Positions 21,805 to 32,770 of a stretch of DNA of 64,000 bases are shown in pieces. Numbering within the stretch: position 1 is the first letter of the stretch; each line of letters opens with the position of its first letter. The DNA is from Dichetophora obliterata (lineage: Eukaryota > Arthropoda > Insecta > Diptera > Sciomyzidae): positions 27,293,318-27,357,317 of the forward strand of contig OY986436.1 in NCBI GenBank assembly GCA_963920525.1. The letters are read 5' to 3'. The position numbers were made by a program, and so were the translations under genes. Under the pieces are notes generated by a model. It searched no databases, had not been told where the DNA came from, and worked only from the letters and a program-made list of their open reading frames with translations.

Positions 21805-21985
21805 TTACTTTTCCTATTGGGTTGGAACACGATGAGAGTAGAAGAATTGTGCTCATTTTCACTCATGACTTTTAGTGACTGTGCCAAAAAAATTTCTATA
21901 TTATCGTATCGATTATCGAAATGCAGGTTAATTTTCGTATACATGTTAAATAGACTAAATATTTTAAGAATATTAAGAAAAAAAA
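21805..21985. repeat. Right arm of a 180-bp inverted repeat pair
   Basis: Inverted partner of 18766-18948. Similar text continues rightward (ACTGAGTATTTTACTTTTTGAC at about 22000, related to text near 22345), so the parent repeat may extend past this arm. Confidence 0.75.
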
Positions 21986-22644
21986 ATATTCCCCTAAACT
22001 GAGTATTTTACTTTTTGACCATTTTATGGTATGAAGGACGATAGATAGCAATTTTGGGATTAAGGATTACAAGCAATAGTTTGTCATTAGCTTTCACATA
22101 CTCAAAATCCAGTATGAAACCTTTTGTTTTGGTATAAGTTTTGCGGTGTGGAATTCTGATTTTCATACAAAAACCACGATTTTTTTGCACTTCGGCCGAA
22201 AATTTCGATACCAAGGACAATACAGTGGGACTTGAGCATAGCGCCAATAGGTTTTGCACATCAAAAAACATTTATGCACTAAATGGCAGAATGGAAAATT
22301 TAAATTTTCTATAGTTTTTTCAATAGTAGATAAAAAAATATTTCCATGAACTGAGTTTTTTACTTCTAAGTCATAGATATAAAAGACTAATGATAGTAAT
22401 TTGGAGAAGAAGTGGCAATTTTTCAAATAAATGTAATTTTTTGATAAAAAATGTATGGATAACGTGAATTTGTAACTGCGGCGAATCCAATATTAAGATA
22501 TGAGTTGCGGCGAATTCAGCCAAAACTTGGGCTAAACATTTTTGGCGATCTTCACAGAAGTATTTTATAGCACAATTAGTGCTCTACAGATAATATAATT
22601 TTTAGTTGCTTAAGGCCAATGACAATAGACATAGACTTATCACT
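21986..22644. other. AT-rich DNA with weak internal duplication
   Basis: Two stretches about 350 bp apart (near 21990 and 22335) share AAATATTYCC...AACTGAGT followed by TTTTACTT. Open frames of 87 codons on the minus strand have no recognisable motif. No gene is called. Confidence 0.4.
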
Positions 22645-23959
22645 TAGGGAGTCCAATCCCTGAAGATTTCCTCAATCCCGGGATTAGTTCGGGACTAAAA
22701 ACTTGAAGAAGTAAATATCTCAAAACGTTTTTAATACAATTTTTTATTATTTACTACTTGAAACTAAAAAATGTAAACTAATTCTTATATAAAGCAACAA
22801 GTACAAAACACATAAGGGTATTCACAATTGCTTTGTTTTTAGTGTAGTTAAAAAAATCCCGTGGTATTGCTATCACCCTTTACCAAGCGGTTTTTATTAC
22901 TTTTGTTGTTTTACATGAAATCTCTAAAAACCAAGTGTGGTAATTTTAAGTAGCCAAATGATATGTTTAATGAACGTGGTTTGTACAGTTCCATTAACAA
23001 CTGGTCGGTTGCCAGTTATTTTCTAATTGCGAAAATGGAAGAAGCTCAATATGCAGGTTATCATTTTTTATGCCATTTATTAATAAAATATATCAAATTG
23101 AATAGTTAATTTATTTGCATAGTAACAAAAAACTGTAGTGGGATGTTCCCAACCACAAATTCTATTGTAAAGGGTGCTCATAATTGTGGTTATCAACTAT
23201 GGTAAAAAATCCACAATACCACGATACCACACAATTGTGAATACCCTTATTGCTAATAAACACATAAAAATTTAAATAATATTAATGACTAGCAAATTGT
23301 ATTAATTTAAAGAACAAAATTTACAAAAAAAATAAAATACAGAACAGTTTAAGGTATTATATAAATGTTAAATTTTTTTTAGACACCGTCTTCAAGTTTT
23401 TGTGTTTAAGGCAAATTAAGTTTGGAAAAGAATTTTCAAAATTACATTTTTTGTTTTAATTATTTTTAAAGCAATACATTAAGCTGATCAACGCGTATTA
23501 TTTTTCATTTTCAGAGAGTTTTGTTCGGATATTGTTACAAATATAACCCGCTGATAAGAAGCACCTTTCTGATTCAATGCTAGTTGGATAAATATTTGAA
23601 CGATAATCGTAAGCAATTTTAAGTTTCGATCACGATTGCCTTTACCACAAAACTTATTTCCTAAGTCAGAATATCTGACAATTTTGAAATACATAACTGA
23701 CTTCCTTATATTGCAAATTCTTCTAAAACTTTGCAAAGTCTTTGCTTCAGGGATTCACAATCATTGTCCTAACAATCTTTTTCAGCCTCAATAAAAGGTT
23801 TCTTTAATTCTATATTCATATTAGTTAAATTGAAATGGTAGTATTTACGAGAATATTTGTTATAGAAATTTTTTATTTAAAAATCCCGAGATCCCGGAAA
23901 GAAAATCCCGGTATTTAAAGGGGCTTAAATCGTCTGGAATCCCGGGATTGACGTCCCTA
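22645..23959. mobile_element. hAT-type element, non-autonomous, with nested MITE
   Basis: The ends TAGGGAGTCCAATCCC (left) and, on the minus strand from 23959, TAGGGACGTCAATCCC are inverted repeats typical of hAT ends. Flanking 8-bp sequences TTATCACT (22637-22644) and TTGTCACT (23960-23967) form a near-perfect 8-bp target duplication. The interior carries a MITE at 22815-23247 and no recognisable transposase; an 82-codon minus-strand frame at 23488-23736 is unassigned. Confidence 0.75.
22815..23247. mobile_element. MITE with GGGTATTCACAA ends, copy B (nested in hAT)
   Basis: AGGGTATTCACAATTG and CAATTGTGAATACCCT are perfect inverted ends flanked by TA. Inner inverted pairing includes CCGTGGTATTG against CAATACCACG. 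The unit of 433 bp shares its first 12 bases with copy A at 14250-14491. It interrupts a hAT element. Confidence 0.8.
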
Positions 23960-24239
23960 TTGTCACTGTAGATCTCAGGTTTGTTTTTGGTTTTTATGGG
24001 TTTTAACTTTTAAAAGATCCTTTAACAATTAGCGACACTTACGGTAACGCTAAGAAAAATTTGCAACAGAATTTAAATTTAAGTGTTTTAGGTCTTACTT
24101 CAATCAGATGCAACGGAAACAAAACTCTCTTGTCTTTCATCAATGATAATGAAAATTAAATTTAAAGAAATGTCACAGTGCAATTGCTAAAATGAATAAC
24201 AATAACGTACAGAAAATTTCAAGTTATTTGTTAATAAAA
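23960..24239. other. Spacer without recognised features
   Basis: AT-rich; apart from the hAT target duplication at its left edge nothing was recognised. Confidence 0.4.
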
Positions 24240-24990
24240 TTAACCCAGTGAACCGTTTTCGAATTCATTTATGAACCTTTTCGGGTAAAAATGTTCATTT
24301 TCGGCACTCATAAATGAACCCTTTTTGTATCATTCGTCGGATTAAAATGCCTCTCAAAAATAAACCTTATTTTTTCGGAAATGAGTTAAAACAGAACCTG
24401 AAATTGTGCTTTTTTTGTTCAAAAATGAGTGTTGGAGCCGACTCAGCATAACACTTTATTTAAATTACTAAAAACAAAAATTTATTTTCTCAAAAATAAT
24501 TTTGCCTTGGAAAAACTGTAAGAAAATTTTTTAGATTTGATTTTGATTATAAGGAAGCATATTGTTTTATCAATATAGAGGAATTAACTGTTAAATCAAA
24601 CATATAAAACGAAACCTTTAAATAAATAAAAGGGAAAGGTAAAACAGGTATTTATTTATGTTGGAAACGCCATTAAAGGGATAAGTATAAAATACAGTCC
24701 ACATGCACTCACCAGCTGGACATATCGAACAATGAGTTAAAAAAAGAACCATAGAAAAGTTATTTTTCGGTACTTAGAAATGAACCCTTTTAGAATCTAT
24801 CGCCGGACGAAAATGCCTCTCAGAAACGAACCATAGAAAAGTTATATTTCGGCACTCGGAAATGAACCCTTTTTGAATCAATCGCAGTACGAAAATGCAT
24901 AGAAACGAGCCTTTTTTCTTCGAAAATGAGTCAAAAAATGAACCACAGAAATTCATAGAAATGAACAAAACTGGTTCATTTACGAGGAAT
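24240..24990. repeat. Tandem repeat with AAATGAACCCTTTT units
   Basis: Units of about 80 bp carry TTTCGGCACTCGGAAATGAAC, then GAATCNATCG, then ACGAAAATGC and AAACGAACC. Clear copies begin near 24293, 24765 and 24845, and more diverged text fills the gaps. The minus-strand 64-codon frame here is a by-product of the repeat. Confidence 0.7.
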
Positions 24991-25700
24991 TTTTAGATTC
25001 TAAAATGATTCTTTTTCGACTTAAAATAAGTTTTTTATGAACTTTGCAAAAGAAGTACAGTTTTTAAGTATGGGAAAAGTTTTCATAGCAAGCACTTTTA
25101 TGCGACAAAATAAAAAAATAAAAAAAAATAAAAAAAAATTCTATCCAAAAACGTTCGCAAAACTCTCACCTCATGCAAAACCTTCGCTTATGGTTCAGTG
25201 GGAATGTTATGGATACAAAATACAAAATCAGAGATTTTTTATCAGAATTAAACGTAGTAAAAGCAGAAAACATCCATAAAGGAACTGTTTTATTGACAAT
25301 TAGTTTTATGTTTTGTCGTTTTTTGTCAGTTTATTGTCTCTGCTTGAAGTATATCTATTGTAATCTATCAAAAATTTTGAATTTTGCATCCTATGGGTCA
25401 AACAAAATAATGCTGGGCCAAACAAACTACTTTCATATTACTAACATTAACATTTTATTATCTCATTAAAAATTTTATTTACTGTGTACCTTTTTTTACG
25501 TTCGTATCACTTTAAGTTTTTATTTCAATAAAACAATTTTGTAAAATACTACTTCCATCCATTTTAGTATAAAATTAGTCCATTTTATTTTAGTACTCAG
25601 CTTAGCGAAAAAATAGATTTAACGAATTGGCTTGACAATCATTGTGTTCGTTAAATCGGAACACTATTGTATATATAAAAATACACTAGCTGAGACCCGG
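24991..25700. other. AT-rich DNA with a possible pogo-type end
   Basis: GTTCGTTAAATCGGAACACT (about 25648-25667) resembles Tigger/pogo terminal sequence (GTTCCGATTTAACGAAC on the minus strand), but no partner end or target duplication was located. Open frames of 80 and 98 codons have no recognisable motif. Confidence 0.35.
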
Positions 25701-25819
25701 CGCGTTGCTGCCATTAAAAAAATAATTATTGCGATATCGTTTAAGGTTTGAAATAGTTATCATGTTTAAGTTAAATAAATTCTAATCCATTTCACTAGCA
25801 TGTAAACATTTATGACGAT

Positions 25820-26370
25820 AAATGGATTTTTTTTTCTTGCACAGTTCGTACCGAGTTTTATTGATGTCTGACCTCTTGTTCGAACGTTATACCGAAAATT
25901 TGGGCTGCTGGAAAAGTGTTACGCCTCCCTCTCCAACGCCAAACTGGGGTCGAATACTGAATTCAGAGGCTGTGATACCTATAATTCCAAAGTTATTCGA
26001 TGTAAACAATTTGGGTCATATAGGATGTGACACGCCTCCTTTTTCCAACGCCTATAAAATATTATCAGGGGAACACGGCATGAGTAAATTGTGGTCGAAT
26101 ACTGCATTCCGAGGGTGTGCGACTTATAATTCCAAAGCTATTCGATGTAAACAATTTGGGTTGTATGGGATGTGCCACGCCCTCATTTTACAAAGCCTTT
26201 ATAATATTATCAAAGGAACGACGCGTGTATATTATGGTAGAATACGGAATTCCGACTCTGTGCGACTTATAACACCAAAGCTATTCGATATATCAAATTC
26301 GTGTTGTATGGAAGGTGCCACTCCCCCTTAACCAACGCCTATAAAATGTTATCAGGGGAACGGAACGTGT
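25820..26370. repeat. Tandem repeat of about 150 bp (three to four units)
   Basis: The phrase ATAATTCCAAAGCTATTCGA, followed by GTAAACAATTTGGG, CACGCC and AACGCCTATAAAATATTATC, recurs at about 25985, 26125 and 26270. It lies just downstream of an ACCCGGCGCGTTGCTGCC segment (about 25697) of a type I associate with dispersed insect repeats. A 169-codon plus-strand frame crosses it only because the repeat period preserves the frame. Confidence 0.7.
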
Positions 26371-26933
26371 TAGCTTTGTGCACTACCTATTTGGCGTTGC
26401 ACGCCACCTTTCTGTTGCTCAAATAGAGCTTAAAACAGGAGAGTTTCTTTTTTTCTCGCTGAGGATAAGAATAAAGAAATTGTATGGGTATGCTCTTCTA
26501 GTTTTAAATAATTATTTAAATAATGATTTCAAAACCTATATAGTACATGTCCCAACTGGGTACCATAGCTATCCAATAGAAAAATAATTATAGAAATAGC
26601 ACCTGCCGTTCTGAAGCTTTGTGGTTCCGAACATACGAGAGTACCCTTTTATATAATTGTATAGATACGAGTTGTATAGCAGGTCAAAGTTGTCCGCGGC
26701 TCTGGTACAAGACAATTTGTCAAATGAAATAAAAATGGTCTTATTTTCTTTTGTTTTGTTTTCTTTTGTTTTGAAGCGCCGCTCTGCATTTATATGTAGC
26801 TCACATTTTACAATGCTCGATTCTCATCTGTTTTTTTTGTTGAGCTGTGCTAGCTGAGCACAAAAAGAAAAGAGAGCAACATTTAGTTTATTGAAACTCT
26901 CGCAACTCAAACGCGTGAAAAGAAAATGATTAA
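26371..26933. other. Spacer without recognised features
   Basis: No gene, RNA or paired repeat recognised; a TTTTGTTTTG-type duplication lies near 26745-26775. Confidence 0.4.
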
Positions 26934-27151
26934 CCCTCCATTACTAACGTGGGTAGATTACACCCAGTAGCACTAAATTCAAAATTATTCTGAGCATAGA
27001 ATTAGTAAATGAAGTTAATAAAAAACTAATTATACCTAGTAAAAACAGGTTGAACTTATTTCAAATTCAAAAGTTTTTTAGATTTATGCATTTGAATCCG
27101 TATAATTGTGAGTTTCATTTACAGCTGTTTTTATACGTTAGTAATCCAGGG
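26934..27151. mobile_element. TTAA-flanked MITE (piggyBac type)
   Basis: The unit begins CCCTCCATTACTAACG (26934) and ends CGTTAGTAATCCAGGG (27151), inverted repeats with two mismatches, and is flanked on both sides by TTAA. At 218 bp it is non-coding. TTAA duplication with CCC/GGG ends is the piggyBac signature. Its ends differ from both larger piggyBac-like elements in the window. Confidence 0.85.
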
Positions 27152-28660
27152 TTAAGCAGTGCGTGGCAGCTGGGATGATAATTTACAAAATTTAACACTT
27201 TAACTATATATACTTTTTATTAAAATTTTGAAAGGTAAGTACCCCTAAATAATGCTGTAGCACAAATATGATATTTTAAAACTATTTTCATAAAAATTGG
27301 CCTAGTACTTTCGGAGTGAAATGGTAACATTAAATTTGTACTTGAATTTTATATAATAGTATATATTTTTGCCAAATTTTTCGAATTCTATGATCATTTG
27401 ATATCGATTGAAACAAAAAAAAACTAATGAAACAAAATAGTTCATATAAAAGTTATAAAAAAATTCATTCTAGTCAAATTGCTTCATATACTTTTCCGAA
27501 CATTTAGTGGTAAAACTATTAAGTCGGTTATATCGAAAATAATATTAAGAAGAAAGTGCGTTTAACTTTTTTTTAACAAATTTTTTAAATTATTTTCCAA
27601 AGTACTGATTTCAATTCAAACAATTTTCCAAATTTTATATCGATTGTCATTCTTTTTCGAAGGTTTTATTAATAGAATTTTTTATTATGTCATGGTTTGA
27701 GCTATTATAAATAATTTTTTTGATAACTATCTCTTTTTGTTGTGTAACTAATGTTTTAATGCTGCCCTCAAAAAAGCCACCAGGGTAATCTGCCTCTCTC
27801 TTCACGCTTTAGCTACGCCCTTTAATACTACATATTAGTTGTTTTCATGAAAATTAAATTTTCATGAAAGTAAACTTTGTCCTTTCTCATAGAGATGTAA
27901 AGAATATAGCTTTCATCTCTTAATGCAAGCTTCTGATTTTTGTGTGCAGTGGTTGTGCCAAAAATATTAAAAGAATTAAGTTTTTATTGTCATTACAATT
28001 GAAAATGAGCTTTGAACTAGCTAAGTCTTATCATTTATAGTGTGTTTGCTTGAAATTTCAAATATAAATGCTCAAATATGAGTCAGCCCCTCCAGCTTAT
28101 CCATTGTTATCTTCAGTCTGAAACCATTTTTATGATCTATTAACCCTTTAAGTAGATTTGCCCAATATATAGGACACGTCAGAAAGTAATTTTTTTTTTA
28201 TTTTGCAACGCTTTTTCTTAAATCACATCGTTTGATTATATGAAAAAAAGATGAACTAATATGATAAAAATAAATTTAGAGAGATATTTGACACTGAAGT
28301 CAGTTGAATTCGCAATTTTGAGCCGAAGAGAAGAAAAACAATTTTTTTGGTCTATTTTATAAAAATAAATCAACCGGACAAAAATCAAATTTAAGTTTTT
28401 GTAACTTTTTATGGCTTAGATGATAATCATATTAAGAGGGTTTAAAAAACAAAGATGTAAAGAGATGAAAAATCTCCAAGGGATTTAAAAAAAAATTTTG
28501 TGCCGAACAAGAGCAAAACAGTTTTGTCTTTGTGCAAGTTTGCGTAAGCAAACGTAAGTAGCGCAGGTAAAAATCATGGGTACACTCTAACAAAAATTCA
28601 CGAGAATTAACTAAATCGTTAAATCCCATTGAGCAAAATTATAAATATTTATCACTAAAA
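27152..28660. other. AT-rich DNA without recognised gene
   Basis: No coding motifs were seen. TTAACCCTTTAAG at about 28140 could be a piggyBac-type end, and GAAAGAGTTAA at about 29832 a weak partner, but the match is too short to call. Confidence 0.35.
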
Positions 28661-28797
28661 ATGCGTGAATCCTCTCACCTACAATTATTTCTTTCGCTCT
28701 CTTGTAAAAGCTCTCTTCTAAAATTATTTCTTCCAATCTTGTCTGCGCTTATAAAAAAAAGCTAGAAATGCGTGAAGTCTCTCAAGTAAGTTTTGAA

Positions 28798-28985
28798 CAT
28801 GGCAACAACAACAACTCTGTATAGAGTCAATAACTCAGCAGAAGGCGCTACTCTTTCCTACTTCAGTAGGCTTGAGTAATTAAGCTGTGACCAATCTACT
28901 GTTTAAGTTGTATATAATTTGACACTTGTTCGAATAAACTCTTTGAAATCATATGACGTTAAAGCAGAGGTGTTTATTTAAGGAC
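28798..28985. repeat. Dispersed repeat, possible solo-LTR-like, copy 1
   Basis: It starts GGCAACAACAACAACTCTGT and contains AGAGTCAATA, CTTCAGTAGGCTTGAGT and a TTCGAATAAACTC stretch, ending ATGACGTTAAAGCAGAGG. The same order occurs at 42908-43095. An AATAAA near the 3' end suggests a transcribed LTR-like unit, but TG...CA ends and a target duplication were not established. Confidence 0.6.
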
Positions 28986-28989
28986 AAGC

Positions 28990-29610
28990 GCAAAATACCG
29001 CTGAAGTAGTGAAAATTAGGGCAAATATACATATTTTAAGACTCTCTGAGCGAAAACACGCTGAAATAGCATGAAAAATAGAAAGTATACATATTTTAGA
29101 ATTCTCTGAGCGAAAACACGCTGGAATAGCGTGAACAATAAAGAATATATATATATATATATTAAGGCTCTCTGAGCGAAAACACGCTTAAATAGCGTGA
29201 AAAGTAGAGATCATGGTACAATAATATGACAAGGTAGTAGCGTAGACTGGCTTTTTTCTCACGAGCGGCGATGGGTAGTTGTCAAACTTAGCAGTTCATG
29301 CAATTTATTAAAGAAATGTGAAAAAATAAGCAACGACTTACACATAGCTAGTCAATCGAAGCAAACTAAAAACATTCGCGAAGTTTAGCGATCAAATTTA
29401 ATGAATCAAAGAAAGTTAAAAATAAGCACATAGCTAGTCAACAGCAGCAAACTACAACTCTTTTAGCTGTTTTTGACAACTACCAATCGCCAAAAAACTG
29501 TCACGGCTACCTTGTCAAATAATTATACCATGGTAGAGAGATATGCATATTTTAAGCCTCTCTGAGCGAAAACACGCTCAAATAGCGTATATAGTAGAGT
29601 AAATATACAT
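28990..29610. repeat. Tandem repeat with CACGCT-AGCGTG hairpins, split by a MITE
   Basis: Units of 61-66 bp read CTCTGAGCGAAAACACGCT, a five-base spacer, AGCGTGAA, then a run with TATACATATTTTA. CACGCT and AGCGTG can pair in each unit. Units start near 29043, 29104, 29169 and 29560, with a diverged one before 29040. The last is separated from the rest by a roughly 310-bp insertion. Confidence 0.8.
29219..29528. mobile_element. MITE-like insertion in the hairpin repeat
   Basis: Inverted ends include TGACAAGGTAG (left, about 29228) and CTACCTTGTCA (right, about 29508), with inner pairing GGTAGTTGTCAAA (about 29274) against TTTGACAACTACC. CATGGTA flanks both sides (29212-29218, 29529-29535), a possible 7-bp target duplication. 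Non-coding. The interior also repeats CACATAGCTAGTCAA twice (about 29342 and 29427). Confidence 0.65.
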
Positions 29611-30197
29611 ATTTTGGAAAAAGGCGCTGATTTTCAGACAAAATTAAAAAAAAATCCCTGCATAGCGTGGTTTTTTTACAAAATCGCCAATAAATGTCAT
29701 GAAATTTCACAACATTCACTGTAGAGATTTTTCAATCAGTTTTTAGAGTGTATGGTTTTTCATCTTTTTAGGACCTAAATGATGAGAATATTACCTCAAA
29801 AAATTATTTTGTTCATATATTAGCCTAGTCATTGAAAGAGTTAATATGTATTATAACTTTTTCTATTGTAAAAAAATATATTTGCAGATTTTTATCAATT
29901 ATTGAGTTGCGTTATCGACTACATCTGGTATCTCGTTTAATCTCTGACCATTTAAAGGAATCAAAATTTTATTAATTTTTTAGATTTAATTAAAATAGCA
30001 TTTTAAAATTAGTTCAACATTTCCGAAAGTTCAAACATTTCGTCTTTTCGGATCAGAACTATTGGAATGAAGTTCCTTTACGCGGCTTACGGGTGGTGTG
30101 ATTTGGTAGAAAATATCAAGTAACAGTGAGATTGCTGTGTGTTTATGTGTGAGAGTATCGAGCAGCCCAGTCGGATTATGAATGCTAAAGCTTGGTA
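29611..30197. other. AT-rich spacer
   Basis: No gene or RNA recognised. Short frames near 30031-30333 overlap the MITE that starts at 30198 and are not supported. Confidence 0.4.
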
Positions 30198-30648
30198 TGC
30201 TGTAGGAACGAAAATTTTTGGGCATATAACGCGAAATTTTGGTGTAGAGTCAAAATTTTTGTGTGGAGAAAAAGCACTTGCTAGTCTGGTTGACAGATTC
30301 ATATTTTTATTGCTTCAATTTTATATCCTATAAAAAGCAAGAATACACATTAATAAACTATATAAATGTAACAATAAATTTGTTAAATAACAAATTTAAC
30401 ACTTAAACATACTTACTGCTTATTTTTTATTGTTGAATGGCAAATTTCCGCGCCAATTAAATGTACGGGCATATAATCGACAGCGACATTTTGAAATTTC
30501 AACTCTCCACTCACGAATGCAAATGTGGCAACATAGCAATTTTTTCGCTTCTACAGCGTACTAGCTGACGAAAAAAAATTTCGCTGCCTGTTCGTTGTCA
30601 AAAATCTCAATGTATTACTTATGGAAATTTTTTTTCGTTCCTACAGCA
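30198..30648. mobile_element. TA-flanked MITE with TGCTGTAGGAACGAAAA ends
   Basis: TGCTGTAGGAACGAAAATTT (30198) and AAATTTTTTTTCGTTCCTACAGCA (ending 30648, first part AAATTTTTTTTCG then TTCCTACAGCA) are inverted ends flanked by TA. A second, inward copy of the end lies near 30543-30562 (TTTTTCGCTTCTACAGCG). The 451-bp interior is non-coding. Confidence 0.75.
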
Positions 30649-30659
30649 TATTAAGCTTT

Positions 30660-30960
30660 AAAGACGAAGTCTTCGAAGCCGTCTCGAAGACCAAGTACGC
30701 ATACTCAGAGTGAACGCTGACACTCTGCAAGACAAGTCATTTACTGTCAGCAAAAAACCTTGAATGTTCTCTCATAAAAAATTTGTTTTTTAATGCTTAG
30801 AGATCAATTTGGACGATCTGTAAGACTCGTATGCATATTTTCAGCAAGCATCTCAGAAGTGCTCTCATCAACAAATTGTTTTTGTAATGCTCAGAGGTAA
30901 ATGCGGGTGCTCTGCAAGACTCGTGTGCATATTTTCAGCATATGTCCATTATTTAAATTG
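30660..30960. repeat. Tandem repeat of about 100 bp
   Basis: Units share ATGCTYAGAGRTMAAT, then CTGYAAGACTCGT, then TGCATATTTTCAGCA, with clear copies near 30796 and 30897 and a diverged one near 30700. It lies immediately upstream of composite-repeat copy 2. Confidence 0.65.
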
Positions 30961-31399
30961 TATTTGTAATTTGGAATCATCAAGACAATTGACAGTCTGT
31001 TGGTATTCAAAATGCGAGTTTGGAGCTCGTGCGTATTTGATTTTTATTTGAATTTTCAGTATATTTGGTATATTGTGGTTCTTGTGATTTGTGTAATTTT
31101 AAAAAATGATAAAAAAAAAAATTAAATTTCTACAATTCGGAAGGAAATAAAAAAAAAAAATATATTCACGTATTTTGAATGTAAATAGGCGGGTATTAGT
31201 AGAATCAAGTGAAACTGAAAAAGAAAGTGTAGATAGTGATAATTTTGACCATAGCATTTGCCAACCAAAAGCTTTATCAACAAATGAAAAACTGTGTAGT
31301 TTATTTTGGTTTTTGCGTAACGTTGTTTCTTTTCATTATTATTCCTTTATTGATATCTACTATAAATGGATCGATCCGTCTTGCGAGAAACTGACATGT
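30961..31399. other. Spacer before composite repeat copy 2
   Basis: A 107-codon frame (31175-31498) begins here and runs into the composite repeat; it has no recognisable motif. No gene is called. Confidence 0.4.
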
Positions 31400-32770
31400 C
31401 TCGAAGTCGTCTCCCAATTCCTGCTGGGAGACTACAAACTAGCAGGCGAGTGCGCTGTGTGTGTGCGTGAGAGTATGATTGTGGTTCGAGCATACTAACA
31501 AACGAGTATTTGAGTGTGCAACTCTCTCTTCTTCTCTGTCTCTCTCTCTATCTATGTATGTCCCTGTTTCTGACACATACAAATCTCGTTAGAACGCATT
31601 TGTTATTTTTATTTGTATGTTTGTTTTAAATCATACGTGAGAATCTTTATTGCAATTAAGTTTTAAGAAATGAAAACTGCAGCAAATGTGTGTAATAAAG
31701 TGTAACCCGATGTCAAAATTTCAAAAAGTTTTTTGACACTAGGGTGGACCCAAAAGTGTGTTTTTTTATGTTATTCTTTTTGTGTAGTTTTAAGGGGACG
31801 ATGATTTAGAATCTGAAGTTAGAATGTCAAAAAAGTTTCTATGCGGCTAGGGTGGACCCTAAATATGTTTTTTTTATTTTGTACTTTTTATAGATGCGCT
31901 GATCGCTGATTTCGAGTCTTGTAACATAAGAGTGAACGCTACATTGTGTTTTTTTTTGTTTTATACTCTTTGTATATGTGCTAGCAGAATAAGGTGTCGC
32001 TGATTCCGAACCTGATGTTAAAATTTCAAACGTTTTTTGACACTAGGGTGGACCTTGAAAATGTGTTTTTTATTTCATACTCTTTGTATATGTGCTGGCA
32101 GTATTAAGTGGTCGCTGATTTTGAACCTGATGTGAGAATTTCAATTAGTTTTTCAAACTAGGGTGGACCGTAAAAACGTGTTTTTTGGCTTTATACCTTT
32201 TGTGTATGTGCTGTCAGTATAAGGGATCACTGATTTAGAATCTTATGTAGAATTCAAAAAATTTTTTGACACCAGGGTGGACTCTAAGAATGTGTTTTTG
32301 TCTTATACTCTTTGTAGATTTGCTGACCGCTGATTTCGAATCTGATGTGAGAATTTCGAGAAGATTTTAACATTAGGGTGGACCCTCAAAATGTGTGTTT
32401 TTGCTTTATACTCTTTGTGTATGTGCTTTCTGTATTAAGGCGTCGCTGATTTCGAATCTTATGTTAGAATGTAAACATTTTTTGACACTAGGGTGAATCC
32501 TAAAAATTTGTTTTTGTCTTATACTCTTTGTAGATGCACTGGTCGCTGATTTCAAATCTGATATACGAATTTCAAAAAGTATTTTTTACGCTATGGTGGA
32601 CCCTAAAATTTTTTTTTATGTTTTATACACTAGTTTTTAATCCAACTTTTCAATCAATCAAGCTCCATACGAGGAACGTAATGAATGTTCGATGCTCAAC
32701 GTTATGACCATTTTTATCTCACATAAGAATTTTACATTTTAATTTTCAATATAAAAAAAAAAATTTAAAT
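31400..32770. repeat. Satellite-bearing composite repeat, copy 2
   Basis: In order: GCAGGCGAGTGCGCTGTGTG (about 31443), a CT-rich run (about 31523-31552), GTTTCTGACACATACAAATC, a TTGCAATTAAGTTTTAAGAAA stretch, then the tandem array to about 32640, then the end segment with CGAGGAACGTAATG, GCTCAACG and AAGAATTTTACATTTTAATT. The order matches copy 3. This is the shortest copy and has no large insertion. Confidence 0.75.
31700..32640 (+). repeat. Tandem array, about 105-bp units (GACACTAGGGTGGACC family)
   Basis: About nine diverged units start with GACACTAGGGTGGACCCTAA, then a TGTGTTTTT run, ATACTCTTTGTRTATG, GCTG, a CGCTGATTTCGAATCTGATG stretch and a final AATTTCAAAAAGTTTTT. Unit starts fall near 31737, 31848, 32040, 32155, 32268, 32370, 32484 and 32588. 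Confidence 0.88.

Noticed and set aside
25822..26331. 169-codon plus-strand open frame
   Set aside because: The protein repeats itself because the DNA is a 150-bp tandem repeat; no known motif, and the frame is a by-product of the period.
28990..29610. CRISPR-like array
   Set aside because: Units are tandem and diverged without unique spacers, in a fly-like nuclear genome; they are minisatellite units with a hairpin.
28141..29843. Large piggyBac element with TTAACCC and GAGTTAA ends
   Set aside because: Only about six terminal bases match and no transposase was found inside; TTAA is common in AT-rich DNA.
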